From Sulfurovum sp. NBC37-1 (GTDB lineage: Bacteria; Campylobacterota; Campylobacteria; Campylobacterales; Sulfurovaceae), in contig NC_009663.1 in the NCBI RefSeq assembly GCF_000010345.1, forward strand, positions 1,550,001 to 1,614,000: a stretch of DNA of 64,000 nt, written 5' to 3'. The position numbers and the translations under genes were made by a program. The notes beneath the pieces were generated by a model. The model saw only the letters and a program-made list of their open reading frames with translations. It was not told the DNA's origin and did not search any database. The number at the start of each line of letters is the position of its first letter. Position 1 is the first letter of the stretch. Shown piece after piece: positions 41,174 to 50,173 of the stretch.

Positions 41174-42120
41174 TAGCGCAGGTCCCTCACTTTTTTCACT
41201 TTACGATACAACACGAACAAAGCTTCCGGTGCATATCTCAGCAGAAAATACGGTACAACAGACCATTTTCCTATGTTGATACCGCTTCCCCCCAGTTCCG
41301 TAGACAATTCTTCATTGCGGAAAGGCAGCCCACGGTTCTGATAAGCTTTTTTCATATACTCCCGGAACAAAAATCTTCGTATCTGTTTTTTCTCACTCTC
41401 TGACCAGCTTTCATCCTGCATTCCGTCAAAATAGAGCGGAACCAAAGCAGCGGTTTTTGCTTTCTGCTTCATGGCACTCTGTACATCGTCTTGATAATAG
41501 ACCAGCCCCGTATAGTCGGAGAGTATGACCATACCGTATCTGCTTGCACGCAGTGTAAAGTTGACATCTTCAGCAAGCCTCATACTTTCATTGAATAGAA
41601 GATGCTTTTCTTGCAAAAAAGAAGTCCTAACCAGTGTGCTACCTATGTGAATGGGGAAATTTCCTTTTCCCAGTGCGGCGATGAAGTCAAATGAGTCATA
41701 GTTTACTGAGGTGTGAACGTGTTCACCTACTTCTTTTTCAGCACCTTCAAAACAGTACACCAACCTGTTGGCAAGTATAGCTGCGTCAGGATAACGGGCA
41801 ACCCCTTCTACCAGAACTTCGATATGTTTCTGGAACCAGACATCATCGGCATCAAGAAAAGCAATAAACCCGCCTTTGGCCTCTTCTATGCCCCTGTTCC
41901 TTGCGGATGAGACACCGCCGTTTACTTTCTCTAAGACCTGTATGCGTTCATCTTTGATGCTCTGCACTACCTCAACACTTCTGTCCGTCGAACCATCATT
42001 GACAACCAAAATCTCCAGATTTTCATATGTCTGTTCCTGCACTGAATCTATCGCGCGCTTCACCCATTTTTCTTTGTTGTAAAGGGGAATGATCACTGTA
42101 ACGAGAGGTGTTTTGTGCAA
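41173..42120 (-). CDS. Glycosyltransferase family 2
   Basis: A 315-aa GT-A enzyme: VTVIIPLYNKEKWVKRAIDS, DGSTDRS, DADD (nucleotide-metal site in GFIAFLDADDVWF). TTG start with AAGGA seven bases upstream. First gene of the leftward run below a divergent intergenic region. Confidence 0.88.
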   Translation of the reverse strand: MHKTPLVTVIIPLYNKEKWVKRAIDSVQEQTYENLEILVVNDGSTDRSVEVVQSIKDERIQVLEKVNGGVSSARNRGIEEAKGGFIAFLDADDVWFQKHIEVLVEGVARYPDAAILANRLVYCFEGAEKEVGEHVHTSVNYDSFDFIAALGKGNFPIHIGSTLVRTSFLQEKHLLFNESMRLAEDVNFTLRASRYGMVILSDYTGLVYYQDDVQSAMKQKAKTAALVPLYFDGMQDESWSESEKKQIRRFLFREYMKKAYQNRGLPFRNEELSTELGGSGINIGKWSVVPYFLLRYAPEALFVLYRKVKKVRDLR

Positions 42121-42394
42121 AATTGGTCCTTTATCTCTTTTTAGTGTGTGTTGTCATCCTTAGAATTGGATTGCGCAGGATAGGAGTAAAAGATTTTACT
42201 AAAACTTTAATCAAGTTCAGTTAAAATTAGCTTAATAAAGAATTTAAGTAATGAACTACCCTGCTGCAAGCAACAGGGAAATTTTTCAGATTATATAAGT
42301 TCTTATAGATGATCTTAAACTTGATTAGTCTTGGGTATGAGAAATACTGACTATTTCAGGTATAATTTACGATACTTTAAAGGTACTTGGCAAA
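42121..42394. promoter_or_regulatory. Divergent intergenic region, 274 bp
   Basis: It separates the leftward glycosyltransferase gene from the rightward gtr-like operon. TATAAT at 42361-42366 is 28 bases before the plus-strand ATG. A small hairpin CCCTGCTGC-AA-GCAACAGGG is at about 42259-42278. No further gene was seen. Confidence 0.5.
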
Positions 42395-43690
42395 ATGACA
42401 TTATCCCCAAAAAACAGATGGAAATTTATTAACATAAAATCTATTCACGTTGGATTGGCTACCATTTTGTTCACACTGTTAAATTTGATGCTTCGCTGGC
42501 CCGGAAAATTAACTCCAGACAGTGCGAATCAGCTTCGGCAAGCCATTTCTGGTCATTATAGTGATGGAAATCCTCCAATCATGGCAATAATTTGGAGAGA
42601 GTTGCTGCCGATCACTGACCCTACTGTAGTTATGTTAGTGTTACAGACCACTTTGTTCTGGCTGGGGATAGGCCTCTTTGCCGCTGTTCTTGCCCAAAAA
42701 GATCACCATCGGGCTGCACTGGTCATGCTTATCAGCGGTTTCACCCCAATAGCGCTAATGTATACAGGGGTCATTTTGAAAGACTCACTTATGACATCTT
42801 TTTTTATCGCCGCTTTTGGTTTGGCTGCATGGAAAGATGTGCGGTTAAGGTCTGTAGGACTACTGCTCGGAGCGACAGGAATGCTCACTCGCCTTAATGC
42901 CGTTTTTGCTTTCCCCTCATTACTTTTCCTTGCACTAAGACTGAAACTGTCACTCTTTAAGTCTCTAATCTATGCACTCATCATTTCGATTGCACTTATT
43001 CCATTATCTCAATGGATAAACCATGATATCTTTGGTGCAGAACGAGCTGGTCTGGAGAGATCCCTCCAGATATATGATCTTGCAGGTATCGCCTATTTTT
43101 CAGGTGACACTTCCGTACTGCCGGTCGACATCACTAATCTATCTGAGTGCTACACACCTTATTATTGGGACACATTGGGTGCTGCACGCTGTGACTATAC
43201 CTTTGGCAAGTTGGACAACAGCATCACACGTGAGTGGATCACAGGTATTATCACACATCCACTGGCCTACATGCAGCACCGACTTTCCCACTTCAATTAT
43301 GAGACATTTTTTCTCGTACCACCCGTACAACAATGTGTTGAAGCGCCTGAAGCGCATGATTGTCCGCGAAGCTTATTGTCCGACTTTGTAAGCAAAAACG
43401 GTCTGCTTTGGCCCGTAGCATGGTTGACTTTGGGGATTGTCATGTTATTGTCGGGACTTGGCGACATTCCTCGTGCTTTGACTATTTCTGCTCTCATGTA
43501 TGGCTTCGCTTATTTAATTATAGGTGTTGCCTCACAGTTCCGGTATTATTACTGGACAGAAATTGCTATACAAACGGCATTGATCTTTCAGATAGCTACT
43601 GCAGGATTCCCAAAGTGGCGGATAGCTGCTTTGTCAGTACTCGCAATTTGGATTATGGGATATCTTTGGCGGATCTCATACTTATTTTAA
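42395..43690 (+). CDS. GT-C-type polytopic membrane glycosyltransferase (gtrC-like role)
   Basis: A 431-aa protein with about ten membrane helices. After TM1 comes a periplasmic loop LMLRWPGKLTPDSANQLRQAI, like the acidic loop of GT-C enzymes, then NPPIMAIIWRELL. Soluble Cys-containing loops (SECYTPYYWDTLGAARC) sit between helices. It opens a plus-strand set with GT2, DUF2304 and GtrA genes, so it may place a side-chain sugar from a polyprenyl-phosphate donor. Exact family not certain. Confidence 0.68.
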   Translation: MTLSPKNRWKFINIKSIHVGLATILFTLLNLMLRWPGKLTPDSANQLRQAISGHYSDGNPPIMAIIWRELLPITDPTVVMLVLQTTLFWLGIGLFAAVLAQKDHHRAALVMLISGFTPIALMYTGVILKDSLMTSFFIAAFGLAAWKDVRLRSVGLLLGATGMLTRLNAVFAFPSLLFLALRLKLSLFKSLIYALIISIALIPLSQWINHDIFGAERAGLERSLQIYDLAGIAYFSGDTSVLPVDITNLSECYTPYYWDTLGAARCDYTFGKLDNSITREWITGIITHPLAYMQHRLSHFNYETFFLVPPVQQCVEAPEAHDCPRSLLSDFVSKNGLLWPVAWLTLGIVMLLSGLGDIPRALTISALMYGFAYLIIGVASQFRYYYWTEIAIQTALIFQIATAGFPKWRIAALSVLAIWIMGYLWRISYLF

Positions 43691-43711
43691 ATAGGAAAGA
43701 TTATATAAAAA

Positions 43712-44428
43712 ATGAATAACATACTTATTATTGTTCCAGCATATAATGAAGAAAAAAATATAGAAAACGTGATAAAATCACTCATAAAAAATAAGCTTTC
43801 TGTAGATATAATTGTCATTAATGATGGATCAATTGATAATACCAGCGAAAAAGCAAAAAAAACAGGAGATGCAACAGTTATTGATTTGCCTGGGAATGTT
43901 GGAATTGGCGGTGCTGTACAAACAGGTTTTAAATTTGCGTATAGAAATAATTATGATATAGCTATACAATTTGATGGAGATGGTCAACACAACTCAAGTC
44001 AAATAAACAAAATAATACAGCCTATTATCGAGAATACAGCAGATTGTGTCATAGGCTCAAGATTTATAGGAGACAAGAGGGGTTTTCAATCAACCAAATC
44101 AAGAAGAATTGGAATAAAAATATTAGAATTTATAAACTCTATCTTAATAAAACAAAGAATTACAGATAATACATCAGGATTTAGAGCTTACAATCGCAAT
44201 ATCATTGAACTATTTGCCAAAGATTATCCATCGGACTTCCCTGAGCCAGAAGCTGTAATAATACTTGGAAAACAAGGATACAGAATCTTGGAAGTCCCTG
44301 TTATGATGAATGAACGCACAGCTGGTAATTCATCAATAAGTGGCTTTAAATCTGCTTATTATATGATAAAAGTAATTTTATCAATATTTATGACTTATCT
44401 TGGAATACAAGGAGATAAAAAATGTTGA
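43712..44428 (+). CDS. Polyprenyl-phosphate glycosyltransferase (GtrB/DPM1-like GT2)
   Basis: A 238-aa GT2: IIVPAYNEEKNIENVIKSL, VINDGSIDNT, QFDGDGQH (DxD-like metal site), GSRFIGDKRGF, and DNTSGFRAYNR. No C-terminal membrane anchor. It should load a sugar on a polyprenyl phosphate. Strongly AT-rich compared with the flanks. It overlaps the DUF2304 gene by 7 bases. Confidence 0.88.
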   Translation: MNNILIIVPAYNEEKNIENVIKSLIKNKLSVDIIVINDGSIDNTSEKAKKTGDATVIDLPGNVGIGGAVQTGFKFAYRNNYDIAIQFDGDGQHNSSQINKIIQPIIENTADCVIGSRFIGDKRGFQSTKSRRIGIKILEFINSILIKQRITDNTSGFRAYNRNIIELFAKDYPSDFPEPEAVIILGKQGYRILEVPVMMNERTAGNSSISGFKSAYYMIKVILSIFMTYLGIQGDKKC

Positions 44429-44769
44429 AAATTCAAATAGCTTCTTTTTTGTTTAGTACCTTTATACTTTATTTTATATTTAAAATGGTTAGAAAGAAAA
44501 AAATCTCGGAAGAATATTCCATATTGTGGTTTTTTATAGGAATAATTTTTCTTTTTCTGTCTATATTTCCCAAAACAATAGATATTATGGGAATGATCTT
44601 CGGAATTTCTTATGCACCTTCACTGCTAATACTTATTATCCTTGCTTTTATATTATCTATGTTAATCCATTTTTCGGTAGTATTAAGTAGATTGTCTCGG
44701 CAAAATAAAGAATTGATTCAAGAAGTGGGACTTCTTAAATATGAGATCGAAAATATTAAAAATTTATAA
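44422..44769 (+). CDS. DUF2304 small membrane protein
   Basis: A 115-aa protein with three membrane helices and a C-terminal coiled coil (SRQNKELIQEVGLLKYEIEN). DUF2304 proteins are regular companions of GtrB-like transferases; the role is unknown. It overlaps the GT2 and GtrA genes at both ends. Confidence 0.82.
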   Translation: MLKIQIASFLFSTFILYFIFKMVRKKKISEEYSILWFFIGIIFLFLSIFPKTIDIMGMIFGISYAPSLLILIILAFILSMLIHFSVVLSRLSRQNKELIQEVGLLKYEIENIKNL

Positions 44770-45136
44770 TATTCAATTTTTAAAATATGGAATTGTCGGA
44801 GTCATATCTGTTGTTATAGATTATTTTCTGTTATATCTGTCATATAGTCATTTTGGTTTAAGTTCTTCAGTATCTATCAGTATTGGTTTTTGGGGGAGCA
44901 CTATACTGAACTTTTTAATGCATCGCTTTTACACATTTTCGGAAACTACAAATAGTAATCATTTTATTGTGATTATTAAATATATTTTATTGATTATTGG
45001 TTCTTATTTTATAACATTAATAATGATTGAAAAGCTACTTGAATATGGCTTAAATATTTATTTTGCAAAACTTATCTCTTTATTGATAGTATATGTATAT
45101 GGTTATATTATTGGGAAAAAAATTGTATTCATATGA
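44741..45136 (+). CDS. GtrA-like flippase
   Basis: A 131-aa protein with four membrane helices (FLKYGIVGVISVVIDYFLLYL, SISIGFWGSTILNFLMHRFY...). GtrA family, thought to flip polyprenyl-linked sugars. Last gene of the rightward AT-rich set; the convergent glycosyltransferase gene begins its end 75 bp away. Confidence 0.87.
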   Translation: MRSKILKIYNIQFLKYGIVGVISVVIDYFLLYLSYSHFGLSSSVSISIGFWGSTILNFLMHRFYTFSETTNSNHFIVIIKYILLIIGSYFITLIMIEKLLEYGLNIYFAKLISLLIVYVYGYIIGKKIVFI

Positions 45137-45210
45137 AACATAATTCATTTATATAAAAATATTTTTTATTATGTATTTCCCTACCCCACCACTGTCACAA
45201 TCAGCTCACC

Positions 45211-46173
45211 CTACAGTCTACCCAACCAATAACGCAGTTTAATAACATTGTCAGACCCAATGACCTTTGCCAGAAGGCCCAGTTTTCCCGGTGTCTCGAG
45301 TGTGTGAAAGGTGAACCCCAAACGTTTTATGTGGGTTTCCGCTTCGTTGCGAAGCTGAGGGAAACGGGGGTAGTAGTCACGTATGAATGCCAGGTAGGTG
45401 TAGGCCAGTGCTTTCTTCAGACGGGGGTCGCCCACTGTTGAGATATTCTCTTCGTAAAGCTTGAGCGATGCCAGTGTCGAAGCGGCGGAAGCCTCCGTAA
45501 CCTGCGCGCTGACGGAGCTCTCTCCCGTACGGCGATAGTACACCATCGTATCGTCACTCATCATCACTCTCTCTGCCTGCACTACTACCCTACTAAAAAA
45601 CTCTCCATCCTGATTTTTACGTAGTGACTCATTCCATGGACCTGCTTTCGCTATGAGTGCTCTATGAGTCAGCCACCCCATCACCACGCCGAAACCGCCA
45701 CCCGACCAGGCATCGATGAGCCATTCGATCCCCGAATCGTAAGAGTGGTCGATGGGCTGGTAGAAATACGCCGCATCTTCAATGCTTTTGGTAAAATAAC
45801 TGAACTTCGAACTAAACATCACTTTGCTGTCATAGTTACATTTTTTAGCCATCTCCATCTGCGAAGCGATCTTATTTTCCGACATCAGGTCGTCCGCATC
45901 GAGGTACTGTATGTACTCCCCTTTGGACTTCTCAAACACCAGATTCCTCGCCCGCGGTGCCCCGCTGTTCGGCTGCTCATGCACATGGACGTTGTCATAT
46001 TTCTCTTCATATGCTCTGGCGATCTTCAGCCCGCCATCAGCCGATCCGTCATCAACGACGATGATCTCGATGTTTTCGTAAGTCTGCGCCAGGCAGTTGT
46101 CTAGTGTCTGGGCTATGTACCCTTCGGCATTGTAGAGAGGAATGAGAATGGAAACGAGAGGTGGAGGTCTCAA
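45211..46173 (-). CDS. Glycosyltransferase family 2
   Basis: A 320-aa GT-A enzyme: VSILIPLYNAEGYIAQTLDN, DDGSADGG, YLDADDL metal site, and RKNQDGEFFSRVV as the catalytic-side block. TTG start overlapping the GNAT toxin stop, with AAGGA six bases upstream. Higher GC than the gtr-like operon beside it. Confidence 0.87.
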   Translation of the reverse strand: MRPPPLVSILIPLYNAEGYIAQTLDNCLAQTYENIEIIVVDDGSADGGLKIARAYEEKYDNVHVHEQPNSGAPRARNLVFEKSKGEYIQYLDADDLMSENKIASQMEMAKKCNYDSKVMFSSKFSYFTKSIEDAAYFYQPIDHSYDSGIEWLIDAWSGGGFGVVMGWLTHRALIAKAGPWNESLRKNQDGEFFSRVVVQAERVMMSDDTMVYYRRTGESSVSAQVTEASAASTLASLKLYEENISTVGDPRLKKALAYTYLAFIRDYYPRFPQLRNEAETHIKRLGFTFHTLETPGKLGLLAKVIGSDNVIKLRYWLGRL

Positions 46174-46712
46174 TGGTTATCCTTTTTATCTGTTTGGTCA
46201 GCAACTCTTTCTATAGTCTTTGTCGAGAGAAACATGCTCTGGGCATAGGGACGTATATCCAATGCTCCTGCCTCAATATTGAAGGGTACAAATCCAAACT
46301 GTTCATAAAACCCTATGCTTTGCATTTTTGCATCGACTACCAAACCAAAACAGCCAAACTGTTTTTTTTGCAAAAGTGTCAGTTTGAGTATGAACTTCAG
46401 TAAGGATTTCCCTATACCGTTTTTTTGATAGTGTGTATCAACTGCCAATCTTGTCAGTCTCAGAACAGGCAAAGGATATTTCGGTAGTTTTCGAGTGTCA
46501 ATATTTACCGGATCATCGATCCTTATACTGCCGGGGCTCACACTCGCATAACCGACTATTTTTCCTTCATGTAATGCCACATAGGTAGTACCGATATAAT
46601 GTTTGAACTGATTTTGTCCGGCATACTGCCGGAAATACAGATCCAAAGAGGCTTCACCGCACTCAAAAGAAGATCTGTCATCCTCTTTGGAAAGCAGGCG
46701 TATCTCAATCAT
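46170..46712 (-). CDS. GNAT-family toxin (TacT/AtaT-like acetyltransferase)
   Basis: A 180-aa protein: ECGEASLDLYFRQYAGQNQ (typical of TacT-type toxins), RLAVDTHYQKNGIGKSLLKF (acetyl-CoA loop, Q-x2-G-I-G) and SIGFYEQFGFVPF. Such toxins acetylate aminoacyl-tRNA. The antitoxin gene overlaps its start by 8 bases. Confidence 0.87.
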   Translation of the reverse strand: MIEIRLLSKEDDRSSFECGEASLDLYFRQYAGQNQFKHYIGTTYVALHEGKIVGYASVSPGSIRIDDPVNIDTRKLPKYPLPVLRLTRLAVDTHYQKNGIGKSLLKFILKLTLLQKKQFGCFGLVVDAKMQSIGFYEQFGFVPFNIEAGALDIRPYAQSMFLSTKTIERVADQTDKKDNH

Positions 46713-46962
46713 CGTTCAGTAGGTCTTTAAGCTTGCTGTTGGGCTCATTGTTCTCCGATTGAAGCAGAGTCTTCATTGTCTCTTCATTTACAGAGATATG
46801 ACTGGGGACGATGACACTTGAGGGTATTGCCTGCAAGGCATTCAGGTAGTAGTCCAGGGCATTCTGTATGATGTAACCTTTTTTAAGTCCATGGGCAGAA
46901 GAGTATTTTTCCATCTTTTGCTTAATATCATCTTCGATATACGCAGATATCTGTACCGACAT
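46705..46962 (-). CDS. Ribbon-helix-helix antitoxin of the GNAT module
   Basis: An 85-aa protein: N-terminal RHH (QISAYIEDDIKQKMEKYSSAHGLKKGYIIQNAL) and an acidic C-terminal toxin-neutralising tail (LQSENNEPNSKLKDLLNDD). First gene of the pair; it likely binds the inverted repeat over its own -10 box. Confidence 0.86.
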   Translation of the reverse strand: MSVQISAYIEDDIKQKMEKYSSAHGLKKGYIIQNALDYYLNALQAIPSSVIVPSHISVNEETMKTLLQSENNEPNSKLKDLLNDD

Positions 46963-46977
46963 GCTTATCCTTTTCTA

Positions 46978-47015
46978 TTTTCTACAATTTTATAGAAAAA
47001 AATATATTTTGTCAA
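46978..47015 (-). promoter_or_regulatory. Promoter and operator of the GNAT/RHH module
   Basis: Minus strand TTGACA (47010-47015), 17-base spacer, TAAAAT (46987-46992). An inverted repeat TTTTCTA-CAATTT-TAGAAAA (46978-46997) covers the -10 box, fitting autorepression by the antitoxin. Confidence 0.75.
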
Positions 47016-47053
47016 TGTTCATCCACTCTTTTGACTATATCATATCCCGAATT

Positions 47054-47062
47054 TGGTATAAT
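47054..47062 (+). promoter_or_regulatory. Extended -10 promoter of the second formyltransferase gene
   Basis: TGGTATAAT, 28 bases before the ATG at 47091. A TTGACT at 47031-47036 is a possible but wide-spaced -35 (20 bases). Confidence 0.65.
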
Positions 47063-47090
47063 ACATCCAAAAAAAGAAGGTTGCTCCACG

Positions 47091-48074
47091 ATGCTACCGC
47101 CGGAACTAACACCCCAGCAGATCACCCTGCCCCAAAGCGATGAACATACCATCGTCATTGTAACGGGAAAAGAGCTCCGCCACAGGCGTTTTGCCCTACG
47201 CATCATTGAAACATTCGGCAATGACGTGGTAGCCTGGTATGAACTTGACGCTTCCGTGAAAGCACGTTTTGTCGACAAAAACCAGACCCGTACAGCTGCA
47301 CAGGTACAGCCGGGGGCTTCCAAAGCACAGAAAATCAAAGCCGTACTCTTTGAGGAACTCCCCAAGCGCTTTAGGAAATACGGTGCTGTTTATACACTCA
47401 AACGTATCGCTTCACTTGCCAACGATGCCTGGTACCGCTTCGGCCCTCTGCGCCAGGTGGGCAAAAAAATGGCTTTGGCGGAGGAGAGACTGTTTGCCAA
47501 AGAAGTTGAAGCGCTCCAAAAGCAAACGGCGATGCAGGCACGCAAACTCCATCCCGATGATGTGCACAGCGAAGGGTTCAGAGAAGAGGTCCAAAAGCTC
47601 GACCCCTACTTTTTCCTGACCCTCAGCGGCCCGCTCTACCATCAACCGCTGCTGGAGAGCATCCGCGGTGCCGCCATCAACCAGCATGCCGGCCACTCTC
47701 CGCTCTACAAAGGAAGCAACACTATCCACTGGGCACTCTACCACCGCCGGCTTGACTATGTCAGCTCTACCGTACACATCACCAATACGGGAGCAGACGC
47801 GGGACAGATCCTGAGACGTTCCAACCCCTGTATGTTTCCTGAAGATGATGTGGAAACGGTATTTCTGCGCACCGTTGCACTCGGAACGGAACTGATGATA
47901 GAGTCCGTTCAGGGGATCATAGCAGACAAGCATGTCACCGTGTTTGAACAGCCCAAAGGAGAAGGCCTGACCTACCTGAACAAGTCCTACACTTTTCAGG
48001 TGGCCAAAGCTATCGTACGCGACTTCAGCGCCGGATGGCTGCGTGAGGAACTGAACAGAGAAAGGAGTTTCTAA
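47091..48074 (+). CDS. Formyltransferase-domain protein, second copy
   Basis: A 327-aa protein: IVIVTGKELRHRRFALRIIE start, a long charged helical middle, then the formyltransferase motif INQHAGHSPLYKGSNTIHWAL (N-x-H-x-G) and VHITNTGADAGQIL. The same reaction type as the copy at 32167, but the two share little sequence. AAGAAGG lies 10 bases before the ATG. It overlaps the deacetylase ATG by one base (TAATG). Confidence 0.8.
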   Translation: MLPPELTPQQITLPQSDEHTIVIVTGKELRHRRFALRIIETFGNDVVAWYELDASVKARFVDKNQTRTAAQVQPGASKAQKIKAVLFEELPKRFRKYGAVYTLKRIASLANDAWYRFGPLRQVGKKMALAEERLFAKEVEALQKQTAMQARKLHPDDVHSEGFREEVQKLDPYFFLTLSGPLYHQPLLESIRGAAINQHAGHSPLYKGSNTIHWALYHRRLDYVSSTVHITNTGADAGQILRRSNPCMFPEDDVETVFLRTVALGTELMIESVQGIIADKHVTVFEQPKGEGLTYLNKSYTFQVAKAIVRDFSAGWLREELNRERSF

Positions 48075-48997
48075 TGCTCAAAAACGGCTGGTACATTCTC
48101 AACTATCATGATATTTCCTGGGAAGAGAACCCTTTTCTCAGAGGCATAGGCGGCAGCTTCCCTCCCGATGTTTTCAGAGGACATCTTGAAGTTCTGAGTC
48201 AACATGGAAAACTGGTTTCCGTACAGGAAGGATTCGAGCGCTGGCAGCAGGGTAGCATCGATGAACCACTTATCAGCTTCTGGTTCGACGACGGTTTTGC
48301 CGGGGTGCGTCGCTATGCCATGCCCATCATGGATTCTTTCGGTGTAAAAGGAGCCATCTCTATCAACTCCCGCTTTACTCTCAGAAAAGAAATGTTCTGG
48401 CGTGCCAAACTCTCCTACCTCAGCCAGACAGACGGGTTGAGATTTCTAAGAAGCAGGCTCAAACCCTTCGGGTACACACTCAATCGGCCGATCAAAGCCT
48501 TCACAATGGATCATTTCTCGCCCAAAATCATCGAAGCCATCGACACAGTATACGAGGAGTTCGCCCCCGAACATGTCAGGGACGATGCCTTCCGCATCTT
48601 CGATACGATGGAGGGCATAGGCATACTGCACCAAAACGGCTGGGAGATCACCAACCACTCCTCCGCCCACTACCCCCTCAGCGAAGCGGCGTACATCGAG
48701 CATTTTGCCGAAGAGTTTACGGAGTGTGATGAGGCGCTGCAAACACATCTCGGCATCGAAACCCGCTTCTGGGTACTCCCCTTTGACCGAAAGAGCCTGC
48801 CCTTGGATGATCTGCTGAAGGTTTTCTACAATGCAGACACCAACGAACGGCATCTGGTGCTCGTAGGCAACAGGGTCAATACAACCTACGATCCGCATCA
48901 AAAAATTATCTACCGCATCGACCCGCCCTATCTGAACGGCAAGGAACTTGTGAGATATCTGAAGTTCATACCTTCCAATGTCAATGAAAGGTACTGA
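48074..48997 (+). CDS. Polysaccharide deacetylase, second copy
   Basis: A 307-aa protein: YILNYHDISWEENPF, motif 1 LISFWFDDGFAGVRRYAMP, motif 2 EITNHSSAHYPLS (H-x3-H), and FWVLPFD. NodB-type; cytoplasmic. With the preceding formyltransferase gene it forms the second deacetylase/formyltransferase pair in this locus. Convergent with the PIN toxin gene, which overlaps its end by 17 bases. Confidence 0.83.
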   Translation: MLKNGWYILNYHDISWEENPFLRGIGGSFPPDVFRGHLEVLSQHGKLVSVQEGFERWQQGSIDEPLISFWFDDGFAGVRRYAMPIMDSFGVKGAISINSRFTLRKEMFWRAKLSYLSQTDGLRFLRSRLKPFGYTLNRPIKAFTMDHFSPKIIEAIDTVYEEFAPEHVRDDAFRIFDTMEGIGILHQNGWEITNHSSAHYPLSEAAYIEHFAEEFTECDEALQTHLGIETRFWVLPFDRKSLPLDDLLKVFYNADTNERHLVLVGNRVNTTYDPHQKIIYRIDPPYLNGKELVRYLKFIPSNVNERY

Positions 48998-49403
48998 TAT
49001 TTTTTAACGCTTCGTCACTGGTGTATTGTTTTATACCGCAATCATAAAATCTATGGTCGTTCGTTATTAGAGCCATACATCCGTTTTCTTTTGCACATAA
49101 ACATTGAGCAGTATCTTCAAAATCAAGATTTTTTGCAAGAGACAATTTTATAGCCTCTTTTATCACATCTTGCCCGAAAGGTGATATGAGCCATCTTTTT
49201 TGAATGAGTTGAAAAAATTCCAATACCGCCTGCTTATTTTTGACGATATAAAAAATAGTACTGAGCATATCTTCACTGATAACAATTTTAATATTTTCAT
49301 AGCTTAGATGTTTCAACAGTGCCTTTGCACTCTGGCTGTTAGGCCTGTTTGTGTCGAGTATGTCAATCACAATATTGATATCAAGATAAATACTTTTACG
49401 CAT
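48981..49403 (-). CDS. PIN-domain toxin (VapC-like)
   Basis: A 140-aa protein with the three PIN acidic blocks: IYLDINIVIDIL, NLDFEDTAQCLCA and LITNDHRFYD. Endoribonuclease toxin fold. ATG 49403, in 8-base overlap with the antitoxin gene upstream. Longer open frame to 49421 is inside the partner. Confidence 0.86.
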   Translation of the reverse strand: MRKSIYLDINIVIDILDTNRPNSQSAKALLKHLSYENIKIVISEDMLSTIFYIVKNKQAVLEFFQLIQKRWLISPFGQDVIKEAIKLSLAKNLDFEDTAQCLCAKENGCMALITNDHRFYDCGIKQYTSDEALKNISTFH

Positions 49404-49683
49404 TGCCAAACTTGGCTGCATGTGCAGCTCTCATCTCTTTTGCTGTCATATTTTCGGTATCACCATCTGCAATACCAGAAAATTGCATGATCTCATCTAT
49501 CTCTTTTTGCTTTTCATTTAAGATTTTTTGCTCTAAAAGCTTTCTAATTTCATCGGCATACCGTGGAGAGATAAGCAACCCTTTATACTCATGTGTTTTT
49601 TTATCTTCAATATCAACATAATCATAATCCTGGAGTATATTTGAGTTCCTTACCAAATCTCTCATGCCTACTGTTGTTGTCAC
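49396..49683 (-). CDS. Antitoxin partner of the PIN toxin
   Basis: A 95-aa protein from GTG 49683: MTTTVGMRDLVRNSNILQDYDY begins a Phd-like or short DNA-binding fold, then a helical region LLEQKILNEKQKEIDEIM. The longer reading frame starts with an ATG inside the -10 box, so it is excluded; AAGGA is 8 bases before the GTG. Family of the antitoxin is not certain. Confidence 0.75.
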   Translation of the reverse strand: MTTTVGMRDLVRNSNILQDYDYVDIEDKKTHEYKGLLISPRYADEIRKLLEQKILNEKQKEIDEIMQFSGIADGDTENMTAKEMRAAHAAKFGNA

Positions 49684-49708
49684 AATATATCCTTGTTGAC
49701 TTTTTATC

Positions 49709-49737
49709 ATTATACTACATTAATTACTTGATGTCAA
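49709..49737 (-). promoter_or_regulatory. Consensus promoter of the PIN toxin module
   Basis: Minus strand TTGACA (49732-49737), exactly 17 bases, TATAAT (49709-49714). A near-perfect sigma-70 promoter placing the transcript start about 20 bases before the GTG. Confidence 0.85.
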
Positions 49738-49739
49738 TA

Positions 49740-50173
49740 GGATAAAAACCATCTTTATCTTCCACTGTTCTTTTTCATGCTATTGGCATATCAGCCGTAG
49801 GGTGTATGCACTCCACTACCCAGTCAAACATCCAAACGGATGCTATTTTACATCACTGTTACTCCATTCGGGCTTCTGTAATAGTATTTTTTTATACACT
49901 ATAAAATCACATTCACTGTTGGCATCACGGTAGTGAATATCTCTTTGTTATTTCTCTTGAGTTCCTAAAAGACGGCATTTCTTTTTCATAAAGAAGATTA
50001 CATTATTTATTTTCTTTTATGCAAGTAAACCAATAAATACATATAGAAATGCATATCATCTACTTTTCTTCTCTTTCACCATCTTTATGACGGTGGGGTT
50101 CCCTACCCTGAAGACCTAAATCTCTTTCTCTACTCTTTCAATGTGTTCTGACACATTGGAAAGTCTATGAACA
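49740..50173. other. Gene-free stretch with small hairpins
   Basis: 434 bp between the PIN module and wzx, with no convincing ORF on either strand. It holds GTAGGGTGTATGCACTCC..CTACCC-like and CAATGTGT-TCTG-ACACATTG (about 50138-50157) hairpins; the latter lies just downstream of the wzx stop and could end its transcript. Confidence 0.5.

Noticed and set aside
49722-50173. Possible small RNA or attachment site
   Set aside because: No promoter-terminator pair or direct repeats stand out; only short hairpins are visible.
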